NCBI RefSeq assembly: GCF_027579695.1
Contig: NC_083583.1
Location: 19,119,757 to 19,183,756, forward strand
Direction of reading: 5' to 3'
Source: Neoarius graeffei
Lineage: Eukaryota > Chordata > Actinopteri > Siluriformes > Ariidae
DNA: 64,000 nucleotides
The notes beneath the pieces are model-generated. The model had not been told where the DNA came from and did no database searches. It saw only the letters and a program-made list of their open reading frames with translations. Position numbers and translations under genes: made by a program. Every line of letters begins with the position of its first letter. Positions within the stretch are counted from its first letter, which is position 1. This document shows, one piece after another, positions 53,106-63,864 of the stretch.

Positions 53106-53812
53106 TAGAGGTGTGACAATTCATTGTCAATATTCGGTTAGCTGTCAGCTTAGAAATGTAGAGCATTAAAAAACAAACAAGTTGCCTTTGTAGTCTTTAT
53201 TCAGACTCCAGTCACTCTTGGACTTCCATGCAGAAATGGTTTCTGCTTCCTAAACATGTCCTGTACAGACGTAGTTGTCTCATTTGAGGAAGTCCTAGAT
53301 TCAACTCGCTGACGTTTAGACACAGATTTCTTGTGAAACTTCAGTTTCACATCGATCTCGACTGTTGGATGGTGCCGCCAAATATGATTCTGCATGTTAG
53401 TGGTATTGCCATGATGAGGAAACTTAAACTCGCACAGCTTCCACAACACTTGTTTTCTGTCACGAGACAGTAAGAAATGCTGCCAAACTGGGCTTTTAAA
53501 AGCCAGTGCCTTCAGGAATTTCTAGTTGTCTGCCATGTTGTTCACAAAGCAATGCGTGATCTTGCGAGATTGCTATAGCAACTACAAACATGGCTACGCC
53601 CACGTACAGCTCCAGATACTGAATCGAATTTTTAATATCAAAATTATGCCGCTTGTCGAAATTTGTTCTGCATCTAGCGTTATCGGGATGAAATTAGTTA
53701 TTGTTAGTGAATCATCAGTGAATCGTGATCCATTAAATTTTAAGTGATTTTTTTAAAAATCACGGACTGAAATGGATCGATAGATCAGGGATCGATAGTA
53801 CTCACACCTCTA
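53106..53812 (-). mobile_element. Second hAT-like remnant (TAGAGGTGTGACAA ends)
   Basis: TAGAGGTGTGACAATTCA at the left is matched by ACTCACACCTCTA at the right, about 10 bp of exact inverted end. It encloses a BED-finger exon on the minus strand. An 8-bp duplication was not found. Its right end abuts the second Crypton-like repeat. Confidence 0.65.
53201..53536 (-). pseudogene. hAT/ZBED-type BED-finger protein, broken start
   Basis: From the ATG at 53534-53536 the frame reads MADN then a stop, then continues open: AFKSPVWQHFLL, VLWKLCEFKFPHHGNTTNMQ, NHIWRHHPTVEI. GNTTNMxNHIxRHHP is characteristic of ZBED/hAT BED fingers. The first zinc-binding Cys of the usual CxxC is Trp here (WKLC). With a stop at codon 5 and a lost ligand, it is a relic. 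There is no catalytic region. Confidence 0.82.
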
Positions 53813-53892
53813 CTATCCACATTCACTAGATATGAGCAATCGCATGCTCTGATTGGCTACTCTACTACTAGGCTACCAGCTCATATAGAGAT

Positions 53893-54920
53893 CTTGCAGT
53901 CACGTGACCGGAAAGTACACAACCGCCATCTTGTCGGTCAAAAACACCGCTGAATACTGCTGCACTCGTGTACAGAATGGATCACTTTCAACCGACGGAC
54001 TACACGGCTCATTTTTCTAATGAACAGATAACTAGATATATGTCTAAAATAAACGATCTACAGATTTGTGACCCTTATGGCTTACCGGACGGAGTTTTCA
54101 CGACCGGATTTTGAACTGCCAGCGGAATACCCGGACGTGTATAATTACCTCATTAACTTTCCCTCGCTGTTCAGTGGTGAAGCACTGCGTGCTTATAAAT
54201 CTCTGGACAGTTATCTCTACAGAAATTCAGGATTTGTCAGCGACTCAGATGTGGCATCTTGTAAACAAGAATCCTCATTGGATGGGTAAGTCACTTAAGT
54301 ATTGAGTATAGCACTGACCAGCCGATTATAGAATAGAATAAGGTAATTCCAAATCGTCCGTGCTGTTTACATGGATCTGGCGTTGGAGAGGTAGAGGCTT
54401 GGCAGTGGAGATTTGAGTGGCTGTTTTCTGAGCTTAGTCAACAGGCCGGCTCTGCCTGCAGCCTCGCTTTTGCTTCCGCTCCCGGCTCCGCCTCCTTCGC
54501 TTTGCTTCCGATAACAATCCACGGAGACCCCGCTGGTCTCGCTATCTCGTCCGGAATGTTTTTTTTTTTTCTCGTCCGGAATGTTGTGCATGCGATGGAA
54601 ATCGCTACAAACCATCATTTTCTGCTGGAAACCAATGTCTAGTAAGTCCATACGGTTGTAGTGGATATTGAAATCCGGTACAGACGAACAACACGCAAAA
54701 ATACACACAAAAAACATAAAAAACGTGCACAGGTAGGGAGAGATTGTAGCCGCAGCCGTTGTAGTAGAATTGTATATAGTAGGGTTTTCCAGAAGAAAAG
54801 GTAGAAGTAAAAGCAGAAGTAGAACCAGAAGTAGAAGGCGGAATATGGCGTTTGACCGACAAGATGGCGTCTGTCACAATCTGGATCGGCTGTGACGTCA
54901 CATGCTGTGCTCCATACTGT
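53893..54920 (+). mobile_element. Element with CGCCATCTTG subterminal repeats carrying a SWIM/YqaJ-like first exon
   Basis: On the left, CCGCCATCTTGTCGGTCAAA (53926-53943); on the right, TTTGACCGACAAGATGGCG, its inverse (54851-54869). The outer ends carry CAGTCACGTGACC and GTGACGTCAC respectively. The arrangement parallels the 7703-8880 palindrome: TGACGTCA-like end, CCGCCATCTTG, then the start of a related reading frame about 100-150 bp inside. Confidence 0.6.
53977..54285 (+). pseudogene. Frameshifted first exon related to the 7.8-kb palindrome gene
   Basis: From the ATG the frame reads MDHFQPTDYTAHFSNEQITR then YMSKINDLQICDPYGLP, and stops after a frameshift near 54100. It continues in another frame as FELPAEYPDVYNYLINFPSL, an ALRAYKSLDSYLYRNSGF segment, and CKQESSLDG. 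It ends at GATGG|GTAAGT (54285/54286), a strong donor. DPYxLP, the YPDVxNYL motif and AYKSLxxY recur, from memory, in fish proteins with SWIM and YqaJ-type domains. Only this exon survives. Confidence 0.5.
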
Positions 54921-54937
54921 GAGTGGAGAAAAACAAA

Positions 54938-55063
54938 ATGGCGGCACGTGTTGCTGAACCAACCAAGGACGAAATAAAAGCTTGACTTGAAAACACTCCC
55001 CCCCAATAAATAAATAAATAAATAAATAAAAACCAACAGAATATGTAATGAAAGTATTTGATG
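54938..55063 (+). pseudogene. Crypton-like first exon, copy 2, with stop codon
   Basis: The frame reads MAARVAEPTKDEIKA, stop, LENTPP. After an (AAAT)n insertion it ends TEYVMKVFD with the donor G|GTAAGA at 55063/55064. It is the same exon as 5432-5552, with the same splice site. The stop and the simple-repeat insertion make it inactive. Confidence 0.5.
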
Positions 55064-55372
55064 GTAAGAACATATATCTTTTTTTTATTTTCAAGAATTA
55101 TTATTACAGCATTTGTCACAAATTGCTCCTGTCATTTCGCCGGTTTGTTTACATTCTAAGTGGAAACGATTTTGTCGGACGTTTTGTATAAAGTTTTTAT
55201 TTATCGAATTTGCAACAAATAAAAATAAAAATGCTCTGTTTCTCAAAATCCAGGGAATGTGGATAGAATAAAAGTTATTCCACTCAATCTTGTCGTACAC
55301 GGCTTATAGCCAACTTGGCGCTACGTGCCTCGTCGGCTATCAGCTCATGTACGACTCGATTTCATGGAATAA

Positions 55373-56380
55373 CTATTAAATAGATCCTGATTGGTTCATT
55401 TTGTTTCTCACCAAAGCAGCTGGTAGAATATTAAATGTGATTAAACAACTAAATAGAGGTTATGTCTGAAGGAATTATATTTGTGTTATGTTAGCCAGTC
55501 CTGAATAAGCATTCGAAATGGTCCTGCTATATTTCAGGGAGGTTCAAACCTACACCTACACCTCTGGTCTGTGTTGCTTTTAAGTAAAAATTTCTCTTTA
55601 ATCAAATTCGAATGCTGGAATGAGAGAGGTGGTGTTCGTAAAACAAGATGCACTGAAGTACACTGAATAAGATTAGAGTCTTTCAGAAGAGTGTAAATAT
55701 GATCAGATTAGTGATTAGTGTGCAAAACTGGTTAATTTAACCGACTGTGACCTTCCTGAGTTATCAGCCACAGTGCAAACACCACCACACTGGATCATAA
55801 CAGCACGCTGCTGCAGTGCCCAGGGATGGAATGAGACCCCCAAGGGGCGGGACCTCCAAAGCACAGCCAGTCAGAGCGATGTCAGACGCCTGCATGCTGG
55901 AATGCGGTCTGTAAGAGCTATAGCTCGCCAGTCGTTACCTCAGGAGACTTCATTTAACACCCACGCCACATGAGCTGACATGTCACACAACAGCACGAGC
56001 AGAACCTCCAGTCAGAAAGCCTGAACGCTGCTGCAGCTCCACACAGAGGAAATGACTACCGGGGATATTACACTTCATGTTTACTTCAGAGGTGTGAAGA
56101 TGTTTACAGAACAAACGATGAGATAAAATGGTGGCCAAGCCAAGACAATACACAGGCTCTATAAGCCGGAGTGTCTAACAGTGTGACCGGCCGAGTGAAC
56201 CTGCGCTTCTGAGGAACAAACCCAGAAATCAGCCTCACTGCAACATCTGCGGAATCAAAAGTCCTCGACAAAACCAAAACCTCAAACCAGAACCAAAGAC
56301 CAAACCCTGGACTTTAACGTTGTTATTGTGTACATTTGCATTGTTTCAAATAGATTATATAACTTTTATTAGTTTATATT
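55373..56380. other. Unassigned MICAL intron sequence
   Basis: No recognised gene or mobile element. About 56040-56170 shares ACTTCATGTTTACTTCAGAG, GTGTGAAGATGTTTA and AAGACAATACACAGGCTCT with 61258-61330, so a low-copy repeat is present at both places. Confidence 0.45.
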
Positions 56381-56757
56381 CTCATCTCATCTCATTATCT
56401 CTAGCCGCTTTATCCTTCTACAGGGTCGCAGGCAAGCTGGAGCCTATCCCAGCTGACTACGGGCGAAAGGCGGGGTACACCCTGGACAAGTCGCCAGGTC
56501 ATCACAGGGCTGACACATAGACACAGACAACCATTCACACTCACATTCACATCTACGCTCAATTTAGAGTCACCAGTTAACCTAACCTGCATGTCTTTGG
56601 ACTGTGGGGGAAACCGGAGCACCCGGAGGAAACCCACGCGGACACGGGGAGAACATGCAAACTCCACACAGAAAGGCCCTCGCCGGCCCCGGGGCTCGAA
56701 CCCAGGACCTTCTTGCTGTGAGGCGACAGCGCTAACCACTACACCACCGTGCCGCCC
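56381..56757 (-). mobile_element. SINE-A copy beside polypurine tract
   Basis: Full-length minus-strand copy. Its head (GGGCGGCACGGTGG, reversed) lies against the start of a 740-bp purine-rich tract. No target duplication is seen. Confidence 0.94.
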
Positions 56758-57500
56758 GGGAGAAAATGTAAGGAAAAATAAAGATGCAAATGGAACGAAA
56801 GAAAGAGAGGGCATGATGGGAAGAAAGGAAAATGGGAGAAAATGTACGGAAAAATAAAGAGGCAAATTGAAAAAGAAAGGGAGAGATGGGGTGAAAGGGA
56901 AGAAAAGTGAAGAAAATGTAAGAAAAAGGCAAAGAATCAAAAAGAAAGAAAGGGAGAGGGGGGATGGGAAGGAAAGAAAGAGAAAAAAATGTGAAGAAAT
57001 GGGAGAAAATGTAAGGGAAAAAACGGAGACGAAAGGAAGGAATAAAACGAGCGCTGGAGGAACGGGTTAGAATGGGAGAATAAAGAAGAAAAATGAAGAA
57101 AATGTAAGAAAAATGGAAAGAAAGAAAAAAGAAAGGGATGGGGTGAAAGGGAAGAAAAGTGGAAAAAAGAGCAAAAGAGAAAGGGATGGAGGGATGGGGT
57201 GTAAGAAAAAGTTAAAGAAACAAACGGAAATAAAGAAAGCAAGGGATGGAGAGAGGGAGGGATGTGGAAGAAAAAAAGAAAAAGAAAGATGTGAAGAAAT
57301 GGGAGAAAATATAAGGGAAATATAGAGACAAATGGAAAGGAAGGAAGGAAGGAAGGAAGGAAGGAAGGAAGGAAGGAAATGACTGATGAGGAATGGGGTG
57401 GAAGGGAAGAATGTAAATAAAAATGTAAAGAAACAAATGGAATTGAAAGAAAGAAAGAGAGAGGGATGGGGTGAAAGGGAAGAAAAATGTAAAGAGAGTC
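56758..57500. repeat. 740-bp polypurine tract
   Basis: The plus strand is almost entirely A and G, with imperfect GAAA, GGAA and GGGAGAAAATG units, including (GGAA)n at 57340-57378. It also contains longer recurring units such as GGGAGAAAATGTAAGG. Minus-strand frames of up to 191 codons here are Phe/Leu/Ser/Pro-rich artefacts. Confidence 0.92.
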
Positions 57501-58170
57501 AGAGTCCACCACATAAAAACTTTCATGTTTGTGCGCGTGTGTGTGTGTGTGTGTGCATGCGTGTTTCAGTGATCAAACCTGTTCTGTCTCCACCTGAGCT
57601 TTTTCCACGTTATATTTAATGAAACTCCCCACAGAGAGAACCTGAAGAGCACACAGCACGTTCTACAGGAATGTCCACATCTCCTGCAATGTGTGTATCA
57701 TATATTCTCATCCCTTTCTGATATTCACACTGGTGTTATACGAGAGTTTTGTGGTTTGTGAGTGTCGTTTATTCAGAGGTGAAGTTCGGTCACGATCCTG
57801 AATCACAGCGCTGTTCTACATGATTACGCTGATGCTGTCACTCGCTCGCTTATTCCTCCTGAAAACATGCTCACTTATGGTTATGATTAAATCACGTCTC
57901 TTCAAACACTCCATTTATCAAGCAGCAGTATTTCATACCTTGTCATCTCTCCTTAGTGTGTGTGTGTGAGTGTGTGTGTTATCTGTGGAAAGTGGAGAGG
58001 CTTTGAAATGAAAGAAGAGCCTGAACTAAAAATACACATTGGAAGGGTGTGTTTGCAGCACAGAACTGAGGTGCCCTCACGCATGCAAAAAAAAAAAAAA
58101 AAGCACCTTGTCCAGTTCTTATATAAACTGCAAGGCAAACAGTATTTTTTTCTGTAAGGTCACCATAATG

Positions 58171-58213
<43 letters not shown>

Positions 58214-58470
58214 AGGTGTTATTATCGACAAGCAGTGTAATGGAGACTAACTTGATGGACCATGCATATGTCCGCCCTGATAGTACTGTTAGCTAATGAC
58301 TAAAAATCAGATGCTGGCACTAGACACAAATATTTCACAGATCAAATTCTGTTTTTCTATCAGTAATTTCATTTCCTCTTCCTTTTTCTTACATTCTAAA
58401 CATAACAAAACCCCATCATTGTTGCCAAAATACAGAGTGAAACTATCAAACACATTAATCATGATTTCTG
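57501..58470. other. Intron just upstream of the MICAL coding exon
   Basis: Contains (GT)n at 57535-57553, an A run at 58087-58101 and a (TC)n tract at 58171-58206. No exon is recognised. Confidence 0.45.
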
Positions 58471-58480
58471 CTCTCCCCAG

Positions 58481-58552
58481 ATAGCCAGGGCTACGGATCC
58501 AGGGTTTAGTCCCAGCCCTCCTCCAAGAGAGCAGGAGAAGAAGGGAAGAACC

Positions 58553-58588
<36 letters not shown>

Positions 58589-58872
58589 TCTTTATTCCCA
58601 CAGAAGGCAGGACGGGAAAGATGGAGGACGAGAAGAGCCAGGCAGGGAGGATGTTTGAGACCTTCGTCCAGACGTCCACCTGTAAGTCCACCCTGCAGGC
58701 CTTTAACATCATGTGCACGTACCTGGAGCTGGATCCTCTGGAGCATGACTCCTTCTACAGCAGCCTGAAGAGCAGACTGACCTGCTGGAAGGCCAAAGCG
58801 CTGTGGAGCAAACTGGACAAGAGAGCCAGTCACAAGGAGTACAAGAAAGGCAAAGCCTGCATCGGCACAAAG
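58481..58872 (+). CDS. mical2: MICAL2-type monooxygenase, first coding exon (partial gene)
   Basis: MICAL proteins are FAD monooxygenases that oxidise actin methionines and disassemble F-actin; MICAL2 acts on nuclear actin and SRF/MRTF signalling. The acceptor is CTCTCCCCAG|ATAGCC (58480/58481). A 140-nt 5' UTR includes (GA)n (58559-58588). The ATG at 58621 begins 84 codons: [20 protein letters not shown], then [41 protein letters not shown] and [11 protein letters not shown], ending GTK with the donor AAG|GTAAGT (58872/58873), phase 0. Human MICAL2 reads, in the same order, FENFVQASTCKGTLQAFN, WKAKALWYKLDKR and SHKEYKRGKSC; MICAL1 and MICAL3 fit less well. The FAD-binding GxGxxG exon must lie right of the window. 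The DKK3 neighbour supports MICAL2; the paralogue (a or b) is unknown. Confidence 0.93.
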
Positions 58873-58901
58873 GTAAGTGTGCTGAGAGAGACCCTGGATA
58901 T

Positions 58902-58981
58902 CGCTCACTCACTCACTCACTCACTCACTCACTCACTCACTCACTCACTCACTCACTCACTCACTCACTCACTCACTCACA
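58902..58981. repeat. (ACTC)n microsatellite 30 bp after a splice donor
   Basis: About 20 perfect CACT/ACTC units begin roughly 30 bp downstream of the MICAL exon donor. Length variation here would sit close to the splice site. Confidence 0.97.
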
Positions 58982-59116
58982 ACTAACGTTGGACATCACA
59001 GCGAGATTAAACCTCAGGACCTGGGGAACTGCAGTCAGTGTGAGTGAAGACTAACACACCGTCTTCCTCAGGAAAAGTGCACATGAGTCCTGACACGAGT
59101 GCTCAGGATGTCTGCT

Positions 59117-59117
59117 C

Positions 59118-59156
<39 letters not shown>

Positions 59157-60115
59157 AAAGGAAGAGAAAAAGTGAAGAAAGGAAAAAGAAAATGAAGAAA
59201 GTAAGTGAAGAAAGAAAGAGAATGAGAAGTAAGAGAAACATGTGAAGAGAGAGAAAGAAAGAGAATAAGAGAAGAGAAAAAGGTAAGTGAAGAACGAGAA
59301 GAAAGAAAAAGAAAATGAGAAGGAAGAGAAAAAGTGAGGAAAGGAAAAAGAAAGAAAGAGAATAAGAGAAGAGAAAGAAAAAGGTAAATGAGGAAAGGAA
59401 AAAGAGAAAATGAGAAGGAAGAGCAAAAGTAAGCGATGGAGGGAAGAAAGAGAAAGAAGATGAAAAGGAAGAGAAAAAAGTAAGTGAAGAGAGAAAGGGA
59501 ATGAGAAGGAAGAGAAAAAAGTGATGGAGGGAAGAAAGAAAGAGGAAATGAGAAGGAAGCGAAGAAAGTAAGTGGAGAAAGAATGAGAAGGGAGAGCAAA
59601 AGTAAGTGATAGAGGAAAGAAAAAAGAAAGACAAAGTAAGAAAGAGAACGAGAAGGACGAGAAAAAAGTAAAGAAAGAAAGAGAAAAAAGGAAGTGGTGA
59701 AAGAGAGAAAGAAAAGGAAGGGGAAAAAAGTAAGTGAAGAGAGAAAGAAAGGGAATGATAAAGAAGAGAAAAAAGAAAGTGAAGAAAGAATGAGAAGGAA
59801 GAGAAACAAGTAAGTGAAAAATGAAGGAAAGAAACAACAAAGAAATAAGTGAAGAAAGTGTAAGAAATAAGTTGCGTGAAAGAAACAAACAAACAAAATC
59901 AAACAAATTGAAAGAAAAACAGAAATGTAAGAAAAAGTTTGAGTGGAAAGGAAACAGAAGAAGGAAACAAACTTTTTGAAATATAAGAAAAGGTTAGAGT
60001 AAAATGGAGAAGAGAAAGAAAGAAAAACAAAAAAACAAGAAAAAATCAAAGAAAGTGTTGAAATAAAGGGGGGAAATGATAGGAAAACGGAAACAGAGAG
60101 GAAAGAGAGTGAAAT
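59117..60115. repeat. 1-kb polypurine (GAAA/GAGAAGGAAG) tract
   Basis: Starts with about ten perfect GAAA units, then about 950 bp of imperfect units such as GAATGAGAAGGAAGAGAAAA and AAGTAAGTGAAGAAAG. The plus strand is nearly all purine. The 378-, 267- and 258-codon minus-strand frames are artefacts of the absence of stop codons in pyrimidine-rich sequence. Confidence 0.95.
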
Positions 60116-60180
60116 CTGAAGACTGAACTGAAATACTATAAAAAGCTGTTTGTTAATTTCTTGTGCATGACGTGATGGTG

Positions 60181-60561
60181 GCGGCACGGTGGTGTAGTGG
60201 TCAGCACTGTCGCCTCACAGCAAGAAGGTCCGGGTTCGAGCCCCGTGGCCGGCGAGGGCCTTTCTGTGTGGAGTTTGCATGTTCTCCCCGTGTCCGCGTG
60301 GGTTTCCTCCGGGTGCTCCGGTTTCCCCCACAGTCCAAAGACATGCAGGTTAGGTTAACTGGTGACTCTAAATTGACCGTAGGTGTGAATGTGAGTGTGA
60401 ATGGTTGTCTGTGTCTATGTGTCAGCCCTGTGATGACCTGGCGACTTGTCCAGGGTGTACCCCGCCTTTCACCCGTAGTCAGCTGGGATAGGCTCCAGCT
60501 TGCCTGCGACCCTGTAAAACAGGATAAAGCGGCTAGAGATAATGAGATGAGATGAGATGAG
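60181..60561 (+). mobile_element. SINE-A copy, 14-bp duplication
   Basis: Flanked by ATGACGTGATGGTG at 60167-60180 and 60562-60575. Near-consensus; box A, box B and the tail are intact. Confidence 0.97.
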
Positions 60562-60575
60562 ATGACGTGATGGTG

Positions 60576-61599
60576 TGATGAACAGTGATGAAGGAATGAA
60601 GAAAATATGATAAAGTGCTTCTTGGTGTGTCATTTAGCACAACATGGAGACTCTCTTACCGAAAATATTAGAAACGTGATAAAGTCACCATGGTAAAATG
60701 GCTTGACCATTGGCAGACACGCACGCACACGGCTTCACTCAGCAGATGTGGTGATTTGAGGTGGTGTGAGTGCACACTGCTTCTTTATAAGTCTCCAGAA
60801 CAATAAGGTGCTGAATGGCCCGGTGCCCGGACTCTTATTAACGTGTGTGTGAAGCGTTTCATTCCGAGATTTTAACAAGTCTCATTTGATAGCAGCCAGA
60901 AATGCCCCAGTGATGTTGATGTGAACGAGAGCAATTATGCCCTGCGTTAGAGTGTGTAATTTGCCTCACGTTGCTATAAAGCCGCTAATTATACGCAATG
61001 CTTCTTTTTCAAGCCTTTCTCGTTTTGATGAGACACAGCGCAGCATACTTTAACGACACTTTGGCACAAACACACCAGATGTGCCGTTACTGTAGAATGA
61101 ATCATTATCAGTATTTATACACAACATGCGGGAGCTGGGGGTGAAACTACTCTACGTGTTCACAGCTCGAACATTTCTCTCATCTTTGTATGGAAAACTC
61201 ACTGAAACTGAATCCTGCTGCGGACACACACACAGAGGAATTCACGACAGGACAATTTACACTTCATGTTTCCTTCAGAAGTGTGAAGATGTTTAGATGC
61301 TTTCAATGCCAAGACAATACACAGGCTCTGTAAGCAGAATTATAAATAGTGCAACAGGTATGGACTACACGTTAGTGTCCTTTTCAGAAAGAGTTCAGCG
61401 TCACGCCATCGTCTCCAAAATACACCAGAAATATCACTCCTGACCAAAACCCAAACAGAACTGAAGACCAAGTACTGGGTTCTTTATTTACCAGGAGTTA
61501 GGTTTATTGTAGGTTATTTTATAGTTAGGCTTATTTATATACTGTTTACATTTTCAAAACTTTAAAAAAGCAAGAGAAAAAAATTAAGTGAAAAAAATA
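60576..61599. other. Unassigned MICAL intron sequence
   Basis: No exon encoding the FAD-binding motif or other MICAL sequence is visible. A low-copy repeat is shared with about 56060-56170. Confidence 0.45.
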
Positions 61600-63209
61600 T
61601 ACAGTGGGGCAAAAAAGTATTTAGTCAGTCACCAATTGTGCAAGTTCTCCCACTTAAAAAGATGAGAGAGGCCTGTAATTTTCATCATAGGTACACTTCA
61701 ACTATGAGAGACAGAATGGGGGGAAAGAATACAGGAAATCACATTGTAGGATTTTTAAAGAATTTATTTGCAAATTATGGTGGAAAATAAGTATTTGGTC
61801 AATAACAAAAGTTCATCTCAATACTTTGTTATATACCCTTTGTTGGCAATGACAGAGGTCAAACGTTTTCTGTAAGTCTTCACAAGGTTTTCACACACTG
61901 TTGCTGGTATTTTGGCCCATTCCTCCATGCAGATCTCCTCTAGAGCAGCGATGTTTTGGGGCTGTCGCTGGGCAACACGGACTTTCAACTCCCTCCAAAG
62001 ATTTTCTATGGGGTTGAGATCTGGAGACTGGCTAGGCCACTCCAGGACCTTGAAATGCTTCTTACGAAGCCACTCCTTCATTGCCCGGGCGGTGTGTTTG
62101 GGATCATTGTCATGCTGAAAGACCCAGCCACGTTTCATCTTCAATGCCCTTGCTGATGGAAGGAGGTTTTCACTCAAAATCTCACGATACATGGCCCCAT
62201 TCATTCTTTCCTTTACACGGATCAGTCGTCCTGGTCCCTTTGCAGAAAAACAGCCCCAAAGCATGATGTTTCCACCCCCATGCTTCACAGTAGGTATGGT
62301 GTTCTTTGGATGCAACTCAGCATTCTTTCTCCTCCAAACACGACAAGTTGAGTTTTTACCAAAAAAGTTCTATTTTGGTTTCATCTGACCATATGACATT
62401 CTCCCAATCCTCTTCTGGATCATCCAAATGCTCTCTAGCAAACTTCAGACGGGCCTGGACATGTACTGGCTTAAGCAGGGGGACACGTCTGGCACTGCAG
62501 GATTTGAGTCCCTGGCGGTGTAGTGTGTTACTGATGGTAGCCTTTGTTACTTTGGTCCCAGCTCTCTGCAGGTCATTCACTAGGTCCCCCCGTGTGGTTC
62601 TGGGATTTTTGCTCACTGTTCTTGTGATCATTTTGACCCCACGGGGTGAGATCTTGCATGGAGCCCCAGATCGAGGGAGATTATCAGTGGTCTTGTATGT
62701 CTTCCATTTTCTAATAATTGCTCCCACAGTTGATTTCTTCACACCAAGCTGCTTACCTATTGCAGATTCAGTCTTCCCAGCCTGGTGCAGGTCTACAATT
62801 TTGCTTCTGGTGTCCTTTGACAGCTCTTTGGTCTTGGCCATAGTGGAATTTGGAGTGTGACTCTTTGAGGTTGTGGACAAGTGTCTTTTATACTGATAAT
62901 GAGTTCAAACAGGTGCCATTAATACAGGTAACGAGTGGAGGACAGTGGAGCCTCTTAAAGAAGAAGTTACAGGTCTGTGAAAGCCAGAAATCTTGCTTGT
63001 TTGTAGGTGACCAAATACTTATTTTACCGAGGAATTTACGAATTAATTCATTAAAAATCCTACAATGTGATTTCCTGGATTCTTTCCCCCCATTCTGTCT
63101 CTCATAGTTGAAGTGTACCTATGATGAAAATTACAGGCCTCTCTCATCTTTTTAAGTGGGAGAACTTGCACAATTGGTGGCTGACTAAATACTTTTTTGC
63201 CCCACTGTA
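61600..63209 (-). mobile_element. Full-length Tc1-like transposon, near-intact
   Basis: It begins TACAGTGGGGCAAAAAAGTA and ends with the inverse, TACTTTTTTGCCCCACTGTA, with TA borders. The inverted repeats are long (about 190-200 bp; GTGCAAGTTCTCCCACTTAA is mirrored by TTAAGTGGGAGAACTTGCAC) and about 97 percent alike by eye. At 1610 bp it is the best preserved transposon in the window. Confidence 0.96.
61818..62841 (-). pseudogene. Tc1-like transposase, single-base frameshift, catalytic triad intact
   Basis: The start chosen is the ATG at 62839-62841 ([20 protein letters not shown]), with helix-turn-helix motifs [17 protein letters not shown] and the GRPR-like [11 protein letters not shown] segment. 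The frame runs to [13 protein letters not shown] and stops at a homopolymer of six T on the coding strand (62361-62366 on the plus strand). The other frame continues with [33 protein letters not shown] and [11 protein letters not shown], to [10 protein letters not shown]. All three catalytic residues (D, D, 34 residues, E) are present. One extra base appears to be the only clear lesion, so this is a recent copy. Confidence 0.94.
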
Positions 63210-63215
63210 CAGAGT

Positions 63216-63593
63216 TAAAAGGAAAAAAGAAAGAAAGCTCTGGCCATCTAACAAATTACATAAGTCTGAGTAGCGTTTTATGGTTAAACGAAGTGTCATC
63301 GAAGTGATTGGAGGGAAAGAAAGAAAGATACTACAAATAGTGTTACAAGTAGAGTGAAAAAGGAACGGAAAGAATGAAAGGAAAATTCAAACAAACAAAA
63401 GACAAAGAAAGAAAATGTAGAAGTGTATCAAAAAAGTAAATTGAAAGGCAAATAGAAAGAGTGAAGCAAAAAATGGAAGGTTGGACTAACCAAAGAAAGA
63501 AATAGATGGGCTGAAAGAATAGAAATTTATTGAAAAGGTAAATTGAAAAAGAAATGGAAAGATTGAAACAAACAAAGAGGAATGGAAGGTTGA

Positions 63594-63645
<52 letters not shown>

Positions 63646-63823
63646 AAATGAAGGGGTAAAAGAAAGAAAGAAAAAATTAAATAGAAAGAGAGAAATGTAT
63701 TAAAAAGGTAAATTGAAAGAGAAATAGAAAGATTGAAACAAACAAAAAGGAATGGAAGGTTGGATGAAAGAGAAAGAAAAGCAAGGTCCAGAAAATGTAC
63801 TGGAAAAGCAGATTGAAAGGGAA

Positions 63824-63864
<41 letters not shown>

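Larger units (their letters stand above)
53813..55372 (+). mobile_element. Crypton-like repeat, copy 2, interrupted by another element
   Basis: The left flank (CTATCCACATTCACTAGATATGA, GCTCTGATTGGCTACTCTAC) and right flank (GTTGCTGAACCAACCAAGGA to CGACTCGATTTCATGGAATAAC) match copy 1 at 5341-5900. Between them lies about 1 kb of a different element (53893-54920). Confidence 0.65.

Noticed and set aside
54605..55094. Minus-strand frames of 143 and 151 codons
   Set aside because: Hydrophobic, Tyr/Phe-rich translations of AT-rich element ends and an (AAAT)n run. They overlap each other in two frames and match nothing.
56937..57512. 191-codon Phe/Pro/Ser-rich minus-strand frame
   Set aside because: Same artefact, in the 56758-57500 polypurine tract.
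58902..58981. CRISPR-like array or functional tandem array
   Set aside because: It is a plain 4-bp microsatellite with no spacers, in a eukaryotic genome.
59051..60187. Long minus-strand frames (378, 267 and 258 codons) rich in Phe, Leu and Ser
   Set aside because: They overlap in three frames over a GAAA-type polypurine tract. Pyrimidine-rich complements rarely contain stops, and there is no domain or codon signature.
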